From positions 9,270,001-9,334,000 of the forward strand of contig NC_092573.1 in the NCBI RefSeq assembly GCF_037975245.1: DNA of 64,000 nt, in the 5' to 3' direction. The notes beneath the pieces were generated by a model. That model had not been told where the DNA came from. It did no database searches and saw nothing but the letters and a program-made list of their open reading frames with translations. The translations under genes and the position numbers were made by a program. The DNA is from Apostichopus japonicus. Lineage: Eukaryota > Echinodermata > Holothuroidea > Aspidochirotida > Stichopodidae. Each line of letters begins with the position of its first letter. The first letter of the stretch is position 1. Shown one piece after another: positions 35,726 through 47,387 of the stretch.

Positions 35726-36587
35726 TTAGTGATGGGTCATTCCATATCAAATCACCAAATTTTGGGGTATGTTGTAGTTCGACATCTTTGAAAAATTCCC
35801 AAACTTTTTGTATGATTGAACCACCATGAAACAAGCATATTCTGAAAATTTCAGTTGCATTTCTTTACAATTGGCTGATTTATCACACTTTTAAATTCTG
35901 CAATTTGTTGCCACCATGGCATTTTGACATTTTCTTGACTTTTGAGGTCTCATTTCTCAGCATTTAAACATTCTACTACCTTTCTATTACAGAAGCCTAT
36001 AGAGTCTATCCCATAGAACAGGAAAATAAAAAAATAGGCTACAAAAATATTGTCTTGTTGAGTTAGGTCAACTTAAAAGTGTCAAAATATTCGATTTTTG
36101 TACTTTTCACTAAAAAATGTGCCATTTTTAGTGATGAATTGCTCCTAAACCATTGCTTCAGGGTACTTAATTCTTTCAGATGTTATTATTTCTAGTATAA
36201 ACATTACAAAATAATGATAACAATGCTTTCCTATAATATGTTTGCAAGTTGTGCAACTCTTAAGTTGCTATTTCATGATGCGATTCAGCATGAGGTAGGG
36301 GTTTTGATGCTAATTTTTTACCAAAGTAACCATGTTAGAGCTGTCACGGTTTTATACTTTAATTATTAGTATAAAGTTCTTACACCTTAACAAATTTCAG
36401 GGTTCTAGCTGTTCTCAATATTAATTTATGAAGTTGTTAAGTTGCTCAGATGTACAAAAGAGGTCGTATTTGACGGCCAATAACTCAAAACGTGTCAAAT
36501 TAAAAAAATCTGATAATTTTTTCTGGAAGAGATATAGTACCACCCTGTTTGTACAAAAAATTTCAGAAGGGTGTTTTGCCTTATTTT
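35726..36587. repeat. Possible transposon-derived sequence
   Basis: Begins near GGGTCATTCCATATCAAATC and continues with several T-rich phrases (GAAAATTTCAGTTGCATTTC, TTTTTGTACTTTTCACTAA) that look like repeated transposon DNA rather than unique intron. I cannot name the family, and no second copy exists in the window. Confidence 0.3.
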
Positions 36588-37186
36588 GAAATGAAAAATC
36601 CTCAAAGTTTGGGATTTCAACCAGTACATACATATGTCTGTACAATGTGTACAGTACATACACTTTACTGGATGTATATGTACGGAGTGCCATGAGAGCC
36701 AGAAGACTATGTTTAAACCTAACACTAATATACACACTGCACATATACACCCAGTACAATGTATGTACTGTACACACTGTACATAGATGTATGTACTAGC
36801 TGAAATTCATTTTATAGTAAAGTCTTCTAATTTAACCATTTGAATATGTACAGTGTGTATATTAGTGTTAGGTTTAAACATAGTCTTCTGGCATTCATGG
36901 CACTCCGTACATACACCCAGTGCAGTGTATGTACTGTACACACTGTACATACATGTATGTACTGGTTGAAATTCATTTTTTAAGTCTTCTAATTAAATGA
37001 ATTCAACCAGGAGCAGACAAGTACATTGCAAATAGTATTTTTTTAATATGAAATTAAAAACTGCACAGTATTGAATTGAATAACCTTGAAGTACAGTACA
37101 ATACCCAGGCTCAAAACACATGGAACATCAAAACAGGCAAAAACGTTTTTTTGTAAAAATCCCAAACTTTGAGGATTTTTCATTTG
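36588..37186. repeat. ~600-bp imperfect palindrome (fold-back)
   Basis: Arms of about 130 bp (36,612-36,741 and 36,846-36,971) are inverted copies sharing ACGGAGTGCCATGA, AGAAGACTATGTTTAAACCT and ACACTAATATACACACTG, around a ~105-bp spacer. Beyond the right arm, about 185 bp later, AAATCCCAAACTTTGAGGAT (37,157 onwards) is the exact complement of the start of the left arm (about 36,595-36,614). The right part also contains a direct repeat of TGTATGTACTGTACACACTG (36,760 and 36,928). It could fold into a long hairpin as DNA or transcript. Origin: fold-back transposon or local inverted duplication. Confidence 0.85.
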
Positions 37187-37249
37187 ACTACTGCATTCAG
37201 AGTGTGTCATTATAACAGATTCATTGTTCTTAACTACTTCTACTAACAT

Positions 37250-37397
37250 GCATCATATATATGTCATATACAACATTCCTGAGAGTGACCACAGCCCCAT
37301 GCTTCTTAAGGTAGGTTGGTGGTTACAACAGGACATATTGTGGTTGCTAAAGGGAGGTGTAAAGTAAAATACTGTAGAATGAGTACAACATGTTACA
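37250..37397 (-). repeat. LTR part of a Ty3/gypsy element (left limit undefined)
   Basis: On the minus strand a purine-rich tract (AAAAGGGGAGA, 37,398-37,410) is followed at 37,397 by TGTAACATGTTG, the usual layout of polypurine tract and 3' LTR start (TG). It lies downstream of the integrase remnant in the same orientation. The LTR end and target duplication could not be fixed. Confidence 0.5.
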
Positions 37398-37564
37398 TCT
37401 CCCCTTTTCAGTTAAAATAAATTTAAGGACTCGGATGAGAAAAAAATATACTTTTACCTAACACTGCATAACCATAAAGTCAATTTCTAGCAAAGATTTG
37501 ACAACTGGTTCTAGGTTACCAAATGACTATCGCTTCACTATCAGAAATAATTAAATTCCTTTGG

Positions 37565-38215
37565 TCACATTTCATAGTCACTGTGCCAACGTGGTTTTGT
37601 CTTTGCTCTAATACTTCTTCATAAATAAGTGTTCGTGGTTTGGTCCTCTGAAGAGGTTTGTTCATTGTCAGAATTAACTATATCACTGTCGTCATAACTA
37701 AATGTTTCACCAGTTTGAAGTAAATGTTTGCGGTTGCGTCTATACTGTACACCTTCACCTGTCTCTACATAGTATGATTTGGGCTGTTCAGCATTAGATT
37801 CAATAGTGACTGGTTTCCAACTTTTGTCAGTCTGTATATGTGAACATTATCTCCTGGTTGCAGTTCTGGTAATATCTTTGTCTGTCTGTCAAAATAGGGT
37901 TTTTTTTGTGTTTGTTTCTTCTCTACTAGTCTTTTGTGTACTGTCTCTGGCTTCAGTATTTTTGGCTCGAGTAAATGATCAGTTGTTGGAAGTAGGGTCT
38001 TTGTCCTTCGTCCAAACAGTCGTTGTACAGGTGGTTCGAGAATATTATCTCTTGGTGTATTCCTGTAGTCTAATAGCTAGGTATGGATCTTGTCCACTTT
38101 ACTTTGCCTTCATTAGCAAAGCCTTTGCAATCTGCATCCCTTTTCTCTGCCATGCCATTTCTCCAAGTTCTCAAAAGGAAGTGGTAAGATATCAATACAG
38201 TGCCATTGTCATTGG
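37565..38215 (-). pseudogene. Ty3/gypsy integrase remnant (antisense)
   Basis: The minus strand encodes, with several frame changes, a D-N-G-T fragment, N-G-M-A-E-K, then QIAKALLMKAK and SGQDPYLA, a GRRTKTLLP-like segment, LQPGDNVHIYRL, WKPVTIES and YRRNRKHLL. These are the end of the catalytic core and the C-terminal GPY/F-like module of Ty3/gypsy integrases. The segment between D-N-G-T and N-G-x-A-E is deleted, and no gag, protease or RT is present. It is a decayed fragment inside the SET intron. The 169-aa forward ORF at 37,779-38,288 is its antisense shadow. Confidence 0.82.
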
Positions 38216-38239
38216 ACTGTTGTACAGGTGGGGTACAAC

Positions 38240-38385
38240 CCTCAGTCCGACAAGTTTTCAGTCCGACAAGTTTTCAGTCCGAAAATGAAATACACGTTTT
38301 CAGTCCGAAAATAAAATACACGTTTTCAGTCCGAAAATAAAATACACGTTTTCAGTCCGAAAATGAAATACACATTTTCAGTTGA
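38240..38385 (+). repeat. ~28-bp tandem repeat
   Basis: About five units of the type TTTTCAGTCCGAAAATRAAATACACG, preceded by two shorter TTTTCAGTCCGACAAG units. Confidence 0.92.
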
Positions 38386-38744
38386 GGAATGAAAGGAGTT
38401 TTATTGCCATAATATCACCAATAAACTGTGAAAGCCTGAACTGATAGTAAAGAAATCGATTGAATCTTTCGTATAAAGTCTGACATCACCGGCCTCAGCA
38501 AAGACTTAGGACCCCTTAACAACTATCAGTTCTACAAACATATGTAATCCGTTCTTTGCTCCTTAATCCGCTTCCTGTATAGTCATGGGTTATTTGGTTC
38601 AAATTCCATTAATGCCATTTACACTTACCTAGCGTCATACTTTCATTGTGTTACACTTTGTACTTTTCATTCGACTGCCAAGTGTGTAGACGAAAGTCCC
38701 AGGGGGGCCGAAGATTCCAATATATTTTCTAAATATAATAAATA

Positions 38745-38816
<72 letters not shown>
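38745..38816. repeat. (TA)n microsatellite
   Basis: Pure TA tract about 100 bp upstream of the second SET exon. Confidence 0.95.
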
Positions 38817-38819
<3 letters not shown>

Positions 38820-38914
38820 TTTATTTACTTATATATTTATTTATATTTATATTTATTTATATTTACACTTTCAATGAAAACTTGTAAATATTTGCACTTT
38901 GCTTTGCGGTTTAG

Positions 38915-39068
38915 GAAGAGGCGTATTTGCAAGTCAAAAGTTTGAAAAGGGAGACTTTCTGCTCGAGTACTGTGGGAAACTGCTCACAGGGGAAGAAGGA
39001 GATATACTAGAGCAAAACATTTCTACTGGATTCCGATTTTTCTTCAAATCCAAAGGACAGGAATTCTG
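38915..39068 (+). pseudogene. KMT5A-like SET domain, second exon
   Basis: A 154-nt exon (acceptor gcggtttag, donor TTCTG|gtgagt), phase 1 in and phase 2 out. It encodes (G)RGVFASQKFEKGDFLLEYCG, then KLLTGEEGDILEQN and GFRFFFKSKGQEF. G-R-G-V-F and G-D-F-x-x-E-Y-x-G are the first SET motifs (SAM-binding region) of KMT5A-like lysine methyltransferases. The exon itself is intact and its phases fit both neighbours. Confidence 0.85.
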
Positions 39069-39219
39069 GTGAGTAAAACAGTCATTGATTCCTGTAAATA
39101 TATTGGTAGCTTGTTCAATAGCAAAGTGGTGGCAGGTTATACTGCTGCCTTTTTTCTGTTATTTTTTCTGGTAAGAATTTTTTTTATGTTGGCTTAATAT
39201 GCTTTCGTCATTTTCACAG

Positions 39220-39434
39220 TATTGAATGCTTCAGAAGAACCAAGTATTGGACCAACATTTGGGCGCTTGGTGAACCATGGCTAAAAAGATGAATTGAACG
39301 TTAAGCTAACTGTAGTTGACATTGAAGGCACTCCTGCATTGTGTTTATTTGCACTTTGTGATATTCAAGAAGCGGAAGAGCTGCTATACAACTATGGAGT
39401 CAAACACCTACCATGGCTGCAGCAACAGTCTAAG
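39220..39434 (+). pseudogene. KMT5A-like SET domain, third exon with frameshift and stop
   Basis: Acceptor ttttcacag, donor CTAAG|gtgcgt. Spliced from the previous exon, the frame begins C-I-E, then slips. The homologous frame continues NASEEPSIGPTFGRLVNHG, a TAA stop (39,282-39,284), then KDELNVKLTVVDIEGTP and AEELLYNYG. KMT5A proteins have (C)-x-D-A, G-R-L-x-N-H-S and E-E-L-L-Y-D-Y-G here. One extra base within 39,224-39,228 breaks the frame, and the stop falls at the catalytic N-H-S motif. No alternative acceptor I could find avoids both lesions. Unless these are sequence errors, the methyltransferase is inactive in this copy. Confidence 0.82.
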
Positions 39435-40002
39435 GTGCGTAGTACCCACTCCTTCAATGTCATATACTGTACCAAGCAAAACTACAGTTTGAGTAGTTTT
39501 CTTAAATGAAAAGAGTTCAGTCTTGGGCAAAGTTATGGATGGATGTGAAAATTCTTATTTACACTTATCTGTTAAAGTTGGATGTATACAAACATGTTCA
39601 AGTTGTTATCTAGCTGTAATAAACATATTTAAAGGTAGTTTGTGTTGTTTTAATGTTGCACATAGAGTATATGTGCACAGCAAAGGTGCATCATCTGTAT
39701 TTAAACAAACTTCCAAACAAGGAACTAATATCTATAGTCCCTCGAAGTGTGACATGATTATCTTAAATATTGCACTGAATGGCCCAATACCCTAACCATG
39801 AAATGTTTATGACAAGGGGGTTCTTCTCTCATTCGTAATTGCTGACATGTTGTATTAATTTTGGGGTTGCAAAAGATTGCTTTCTTTTAGCCTAGTACAC
39901 AAAATCCTTGCCTTTTTCTTGATTGACTGTCCCAATCATGATGCCATGCGGCTCTTGGTCTGGCAATCATGTCGCTTAATGGTGTTAATTACTTTAATTA
40001 AG
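39435..40002 (+). other. Intron between SET and linker exons, nothing recognised
   Basis: AT-rich; the ORF at 39,523-39,795 has no recognisable similarity. Confidence 0.55.
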
Positions 40003-40116
40003 GTTTCCATCAATGCAGCCAAGAATAGAAAAGAAACAGAGAGTGACAAAGAATCAGGGAATGGAGATGAAACAATGGATGAAAGAGATCATGCAGATAA
40101 TATTAAACCATTTCAG
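40003..40116 (+). CDS. Acidic linker exon between SET and kinase (copy 2, complete)
   Basis: Two acceptors are possible. After ttaattaag (40,002) the frame is VSINAAKNRKETESDKESGN, followed by GDETMDERDHADNIKPFQ, in phase 0 with the SET exon end (QQSK|). After atcaatgcag (40,018) the exon would be 98 nt and phase 0 would shift the frame, so the first is preferred although its pyrimidine tract is weak. The donor is CAG|gtgagt, phase 0, into the first kinase exon. The join to SET rests on phase only. Confidence 0.6.
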
Positions 40117-40458
40117 GTGAGTAACAAATGTTTTTCTACTGGAAATAGCAATCTTCAAAATACTGCTAACATAACATTGTAGTAAAAGCATCGTAGAGAC
40201 AATTCATGCAAGGATCTGTAAATAGAAGTGTTAAGACTATCTTACAAGTGTACATACTTCTGCCTGTGTTTGTCTAGCAAACTTTATTTGGATGAAGACA
40301 TTGTTGAGCATAGATTCCAATGTGTTGAAGTTTATTCATTAGCCTCCTATATTTTCAAGTATACACCTTCAATATGGTCCTTGGTTTGTAGACTGTGGAC
40401 TTAAATATGACTGATTAATTCAGGATATCTGTGGTAGTTAGAAAACAAAAACCTTTAA

Positions 40459-42822
40459 TGATGGTCTAGTGTTTGAGAGTGGATTCTAACCTCGCTGTTA
40501 CATTGACTTTGTCAAATCATATCCACCTAAACGTACAGTGTTTACCTAATGACCCTTACTATGGTCCTGTGTTTGAGGGTGGATTCTAACCTGTCTGTTA
40601 CAGTTATTTTTATATGACCACCTGAATGTACAGTGTATACTAATGACCCTTACTATGGTCCTGTGTTTGAGGGTGGATTCTAACCTGTCTGTTACAGTTA
40701 CTTTTATATGGCTACTGAATGTACAGTGTATACCTAATTACCCTTACCATGGTCCTGTGTTTGAGGGTGGATTCTACAGTAACCTGTCTGTTACAGTTAC
40801 TTTTATATGGCTACTGAATGTACAGTGTATACCTAATGACCCTTACCATGGTCCTGTGTTTGAGGGTGGATTCTAACCGTTACAGTTACTTTTACATGGC
40901 TACTGAATGTACAGTGTATACCTAATGACCCTTACTATGGTCCTGTGTTTGAGGGTGGATTCTAACCTGTCTGTTACAGTTACTTTTATATGGCTACTGA
41001 ATGTACAGTGTATACCTAATGACCCTTACCATGGTCCTGTGTTTGAGAGTGGATTCTAACCTGTCTGTTACAGTTACTTTTTCATGGCTACTGAATGTAT
41101 AGTGTAAACCTAATGACCCTTACTATGGTCCTGTGTTTGAGGGTGGATTCTAACTTGTCTGTTACAGTTACTTTTATATGACTACCTGAATGTACAGTGT
41201 ATACCTAATGACCCTTACTATGGTCCTGTGTTTGAGGGTGGATTCTAACCTGTCTGTTACCGTTACTTTTATATGGCTACTGAATGTACAGTGTATACCT
41301 AATGGCCCTTACTATGGTCCTGTGTTTGAGGGTGGATTCTAACTTGTCTGTTACAGTTACTTTTATATGACCACCTGAATGTACAGTGTATACCTAATGA
41401 CCCTTACTATGGTCCTGTGTTTGAGGGTGGATTCTAACCTGTCTGTTACAGTTACTTTTATATGACCACCTGAATGTACAGACTGTATACCTAATGACCC
41501 TTACTATGGTCCTGTGTTTGAGGGTGGATTCTAACCTGTCTGTTACAGTTACTTTTATATGGCTACTGAATGTACAGTGTATACCTAATGGCCCTTACTA
41601 TGGTCCTGTGCTTGAGGGTGGATTCTAACCTGTCTGTTACAGTTACTTTTATATGACTACTGAATGTACAGTGTATACCTAATGACCCTTACCATGGTCC
41701 TGTGTTTGAGGGTGGAATCTAACCTGTCTGTTACAGTTACTTTTTCATGGCTACTGAATGTATAGTGTAAACCTAATGACCCTTACTATGGTCCTGTGTT
41801 TGAGGGTGGATTCTAACTTGTCTGTTACAGTTACTTTTATATGACTACCTGAATGTACAGTGTATACCTAATGACCCTTACTATGGTCCTGTGTTTGAGG
41901 GTGGATTCTAACCTGTCTGTTACAGTTACTTTTTCATGGCTACTGAATGTACAGTGTAAACCTAATGACCCTTACTATGGTCCTGTGTTTGAGGGTGGAT
42001 TCTAACCTGTCTGTTACAGTTACTTTTATATGACCACCTGAATGTACAGTGTATACCTAATGACCCTTACTATGGTCCTGTGTTTGAGGGTGGATTCTAA
42101 CCTGTCTGTTACAGTTACTTTTATATGACCACCTGAATGTACAGTGTATCCCTAATGACCCTTACCATGGTCCTGTGTTTGAGGGTGGATTCTAACCTGT
42201 CTGTTACAGTTACTTTTATATGGCTACTGAATGTACAGTGTATACCTAATTACCCTTACCATGGTCCTGTGTTTGAGGGTGGATTCTAACCTGTCTGTTA
42301 CAGTTACTTTTTCATGGCTACTGAATGTACAGTGTATACCTAATGACCCTTACTATGGTCCTGTGTTTGAGGGTGGATTCTAACCTGTCTGTTACAGTTA
42401 CTTTTTCATGGCTACTGAATGTATAGTGTAAACCTAATGACCCTTACTATGGTCCTGTGTTTGAGGGTGGATTCTAACTTGTCTGTTACAGTTACTTTTT
42501 CATGGCTACTGAATGTACAGTGTATACCTAATGACTATGGTCCTGTGTTTAAGGGTGGATTCTAACCTGTCTGTTACAGTTACTTTCATATGACCACCTG
42601 AATGTACAGTGTATACCTAATTACCCTTACCATGGTCCTGTGTTTAAGGGTGGATTCTAACCTGTCTGTTACAGTTACTTTTTCATGGCTACTGAATGAA
42701 CAGTGTATACCTAATGACCCTTACTATGGTCCTGTGTTTGAGGGTGGATTCTAACCTGTCTGTTACATTTACGTTTTAAAATCATGGCCACCTGAGTGTA
42801 AAGTGTTTACCTAATTAGCATA
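40459..42822 (+). repeat. ~93-bp intronic minisatellite (copy 2)
   Basis: Counterpart of 432-2,795 with no length difference, which is notable for a minisatellite of about 25 units. Confidence 0.95.
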
Positions 42823-42933
42823 TACAGGTCTCTTGGATGAAGTTATGTTAAAATAACTGTTGGATGTTCTTTCCCTCAAGTCAGTGTTTTGTTAGAAATT
42901 GATTTAATGCAATTGATTTTTGTTCTTTATTAG

Positions 42934-43414
42934 AACCAACAGCGATGGGCTCATCAGTTAGAGCAGCTCCTAAACAAAGACTCTAGAGTTTGTTTCAAGT
43001 CAATTGGGCGACTTTCTTTCAGCAGGCAGTACAAAATTGCTGATGGTAGCAATGGCGCACAAATTTTCATTGGACTGGTAGATGAGCAATGGCCTGTAGC
43101 AATCAAAAGACTGAACCAGGGCACCCACTCTATGGAACAAACTGTGAATAAAGTGCTTAATGAGGGCATGCAAGGATCAAAGCATTTGTTAAGAAACACA
43201 CTTTCGGAAGAAGATGATGACTTTCTCTATTTAGCTTCACCCCTTTGTGAATATAACTTAGAGGAAATAATTGAAAACAAGGGGAACCCATTAAGACCTC
43301 AGCTCACAGCAAACAAAAGAGCATCTCTAACTTATCAACTTATGCTCGGCATTGCAGAATTGCATCAACTGAACATTCTCCACCGGGACTTGAAACCAAG
43401 TAATGTTCTCTTAG
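42934..43414 (+). CDS. IRE1-like kinase, N-lobe and catalytic loop exon (copy 2)
   Basis: No difference from 2,907-3,387 was noticed; same splice sites, VAIK lysine and LHRDLKPSN loop. The SET exons 32.3-39.4 kb lie directly upstream of this copy. Confidence 0.9.
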
Positions 43415-44329
43415 GTAAGCAGTCACAGGGCTTGTTTGAGAGTCATTTCAGAATGTTGTATTTGTATTAGAGATTTCCATTCCATGGTGCTGGTCATTAA
43501 CTTGTTTGCATCAAATTCAACACAACTTTTGCACAGCATTACAAAAACCAACAGCAGCAGAAGAGCCATGCATGATTGTAATTTTGGTCACAGGTCAATG
43601 AGAATTGCCCTCAATTTTAAGCATGCTAAAACTGTTAGTCCCAGTTTGCCTTCAAGTTATCACTCTCAGTATTGATTTATATTTTACAGTCAAATCTTTT
43701 GAATGATGTTATTCATTCCAAATTTTTGGTTAATACACATAGTGCTAGAAAAATTTGAAATTTTCATTTAAACATTAAGAATGATAACTTTTGTTTACAT
43801 TACAATTTGCTATGTGAGTGTCATTCAGGGCTGCCCAACAGCCAACTAGTAAATTGAATATCAAAACAATCTGCTTGCTTGTAAACAGAGATAAAGATAA
43901 AGGTGTGATTACAGGATCACACAGGCAAAGAAATAGGCAATTCATATTCTTTCAGTTTGTTTACATCAAATGCATAATGGGAATTATATAAAGGAATACC
44001 TCCCAGTGGTTCTTTCTTATTCGCCAAAATAAGCAATATATATTATTTAAAGTCTCAGTGAGGAAAAGTACCACCGAGCAAATGTGGTAGAATTAAATTT
44101 GTAAATGTCCACAAACATTGTAGTGGTTTTAAAATCATGTAGAAGAAACTTTTAATTTAATAGCTTTACAGCTTCAATTAAAACAGAAAATCATATATAA
44201 AGGTATTATGTTATTTTATTAGTAATGTAAAAGTAACAATAGTCACCTTTCTGTGCAGAAATCAAATTGTCTTTTATGGATTTATTTGTCTATACTAATT
44301 GCACATTAATTGCTTTTGTTTATTCATAG
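43415..44329 (+). other. Kinase intron (copy 2)
   Basis: As 3,388-4,302; nothing recognised. Confidence 0.7.
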
Positions 44330-44487
44330 ATCACAATGAAAAGATACTTCTGGGAGATTTTTGTATTTCTAGACAATTTACCCATGGCACTACCCTTCTT
44401 ACAAAAGCAATGGGAACTCTCTGCTCGACAAGTCCTGAAAACACCAGCAACAATCGTTGCCGATACAAGAAGTCATCTGATATCCAG
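44330..44487 (+). CDS. IRE1-like kinase, activation-segment exon (copy 2)
   Basis: Counterpart of 4,303-4,460, with the same GDFC in place of DFG, so this change is shared by both copies and is not a random read error in one of them. Confidence 0.88.
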
Positions 44488-46245
44488 GTGAGACATAACA
44501 ACTATTTGCTTTGATTAACAGGATTGCTGCTGTATTTGAGCCACTGTCAAGCTACTTAAATATATCTTGGCAGCCAAAAAATTACTCACAAATTGATTTA
44601 AACTGTCTGTTTCAGCCAGCGTTTGTTTAATGAGGGAATAGTGAAGTATATACCACTTTATCCAGTCTGTTCTTTATGTCATTATGTTGGTTGCACTTAC
44701 ATACCACTTCCTTGAGATTAGACAGTTTATTTACATTATAAGTATATATATTTCATTTTCAAGATATCAAAATAAAATGTGATAGCTTTTGCAATGATCC
44801 TGCTATTGCTTTCATACAATTACTGTTAGGTCAATAATATATGAACAGTGAAGCCCTCTTTGAAGAGTTGACTATTATATATTTTGTCACAAAAAAATCA
44901 ATAGAATGGACAAGCTCTTGATTTTGGGACAGTAGGATTTTCCCGTAGAGACAGAAAGTTTTCCTGGTAAAGAAAGATGACGAGAGAAAACAATACAAGT
45001 TCTTGTTTTACACTAAAGTACTTACAGTACATTTGTACAATGATTATAAGTCACAATTGAAAATTGGAAATGAGACAACTGTGGGTGATTTCACATTGTT
45101 TTGCCATGCACTCCATAAGTCATGGGATAACTTCATTTGCCATGACAGTAATACTTTTTGCGATGGAAGGTTTATTTAGCCCTGTTAGCTTATTTGCAAA
45201 TTAAGAAGGGTCACTGTTCGGTGGACGGTCACCTCTGGTAATGTGATTGTGGAATCTATTATTCATATGCCTCATTCTTGAATATTGTTAACTCCATGTT
45301 ATTTTCAAGACTACTTCTGATCAGTGATAAAGCATGGAATTGGGTAAGGAGTATAACGCTTCTCCACTTTACTCCTACTTAGTGTTACATAGATTACAAA
45401 TAATCAATCTTAATAACTGTTATGAAAACACCTTGTCCAATCTACATAGAGCTAACTACTCATCCATGCAAAAACCTCTCTTTTCTTCTTAGATTATAAA
45501 CACCATGTTATCAAATGACTCTTTTATGCTAAAATAAATTATTTGTATAATAAAACACTTCCCAAACAAATTTTCAATTGAAAATGTAATTGTGTTGCAT
45601 TGTATTACCTCGACATGTGCTTGCCTTGCATTCTAATTACTATCTGATACACAGAGAATTTGGCCCAACATCCCAAAATATCATGATTGCACAGACTGTA
45701 TAATGTACACTTAAAACTTTAACAGGTTTCTGTCCTTCAAAACCAATTGCATAACTATCCATGCGATCATAACCATAACATTTTGTAAAAGTTGAGTGCA
45801 TGATACCTAAAACAACTGGTTTGCAGTGATTTTTTCCCCATAAGCAATGCAAAATATGTTAGTCACTGGATGGTGGAAATCTTTAAAATTGACTTCACTT
45901 CTCACTAACCTGTCTCCACACAACTACTGCACCACTATCTATTTAGTTATTTCTGTGAAGACAAATGCCACAAGCATCTCTACTGTACAGGAAACTGGCA
46001 GCAATCTGACAACATTATTATACAATATTTTTACTTTTTTTATGCCATAAATCATTAAACAGTCAATTTTCAAAATGATTTTCAGCGGTACGTTAGTTAT
46101 GGATCCACTACTAAGGAGAGGGTCTTGAAAAAAAAAGGAAATCTTCAATCTCACTTTTTGAAATTGATTAACATACAATTTTAACATTACATTTGAAAGT
46201 TATGATCAATTTTAATTATTTTGTAAGTATTTTTCCTTCTTTCAG
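44488..46245 (+). other. Kinase intron (copy 2)
   Basis: As 4,461-6,218; nothing recognised. Confidence 0.7.
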
Positions 46246-46474
46246 ATGTTGGCATGCCTCATGTATTACATTTTGAGTGATGGACATGTCCCATTCGAAA
46301 CCACAGTGCCTTACACTGATCAGCCAGAAGGTGTGGTGACAAACATGAAAAAAGGTCAATATAGCCTTAAACATCTTGGAACACATGACACTTTTCAGCC
46401 ACTATTGGAAAACATGCTTAACAGGGATGAAAAACTGAGGCCCACTATTGAGGATTGCATAGCATTTTATGAGG
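46246..46474 (+). CDS. IRE1-like kinase, C-lobe exon (copy 2)
   Basis: Counterpart of 6,219-6,447. Carries A at 46,353 instead of G (AAA versus AAG, both Lys), the only coding difference noticed between copies. Confidence 0.9.
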
Positions 46475-47122
46475 GTAAGTTATTAGGCTAAAACTTCTAT
46501 GCCTCAGCATTGACTGAGTAAAACCTTCAACACTGCTTGATTTAGGGTTGGTTAGGTGAAAGCAGATTAAGAAGCAATTCTTAAAAACTGGTATGTTTAA
46601 AGTATGAAAGTACGGTATAAATATGAATTCAAAACTGTCAAAGGTACGTATACCTCTCAGAAAGTGCTTTTCAGAGTTTTCATGTATTGTTTGTTTTGAA
46701 TGTAAATATTGTTTTGGAGCTCACCTACATTTCTTGTTTCACAAGCTTTTAGTTCTTACAGAGCATACAGTAAGGCCACAAAAGTTGTGTCATTAAATAG
46801 ATTGTTGGAACCAACCCACAAATATAGCATATATACTTACAAATATGTACCAAGAACACAGTCAAAGACAAGTAACAGTGCAGTAATGCTGGAGCAGTGC
46901 CATACAATTAAAACTGCACAATTCCCAATTGTTCTCAGCTTGGGATATTTGTAAATGCTTGTTATTACATTTCTATATCAATTAATTTGAAAGTCTTTAT
47001 GAATTTTGCAAGTGACTATGCAGCTGGATTGTAGGATTCTACTGTCTTTGGAATTCATCAGTTGAATACTAATTAAGTTGAATGATCAAGAGGCATATAT
47101 ATATATATATAAATATATATAA

Positions 47123-47180
<58 letters not shown>

Positions 47181-47387
47181 CAATTCAAGGACGAGTTTGA
47201 TTAAAAGTTGAATTTACAAAATGTTTGCATATAAGCAGGCATGTATCTGTTTAATTGTTCACTGTTTTGGGGCATCAAATCTGCCAATATATGGCCTGTT
47301 TATATAAACCATTGGCCACTTCGGCTATGTCGAAAATCACTCTGATCTTTGTGTTGTTATCATATTCAATTATTTTTTCTTTTTTAG
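46475..47387 (+). other. Intron between kinase and repeat exons with (TA)n (copy 2)
   Basis: As 6,448-7,360; the TA tract here has the same length as in copy 1. Confidence 0.7.

Noticed and set aside
37779-38288. 169-aa forward ORF with hydrophobic stretches
   Set aside because: Antisense to the Ty3/gypsy integrase remnant, which explains the sequence.
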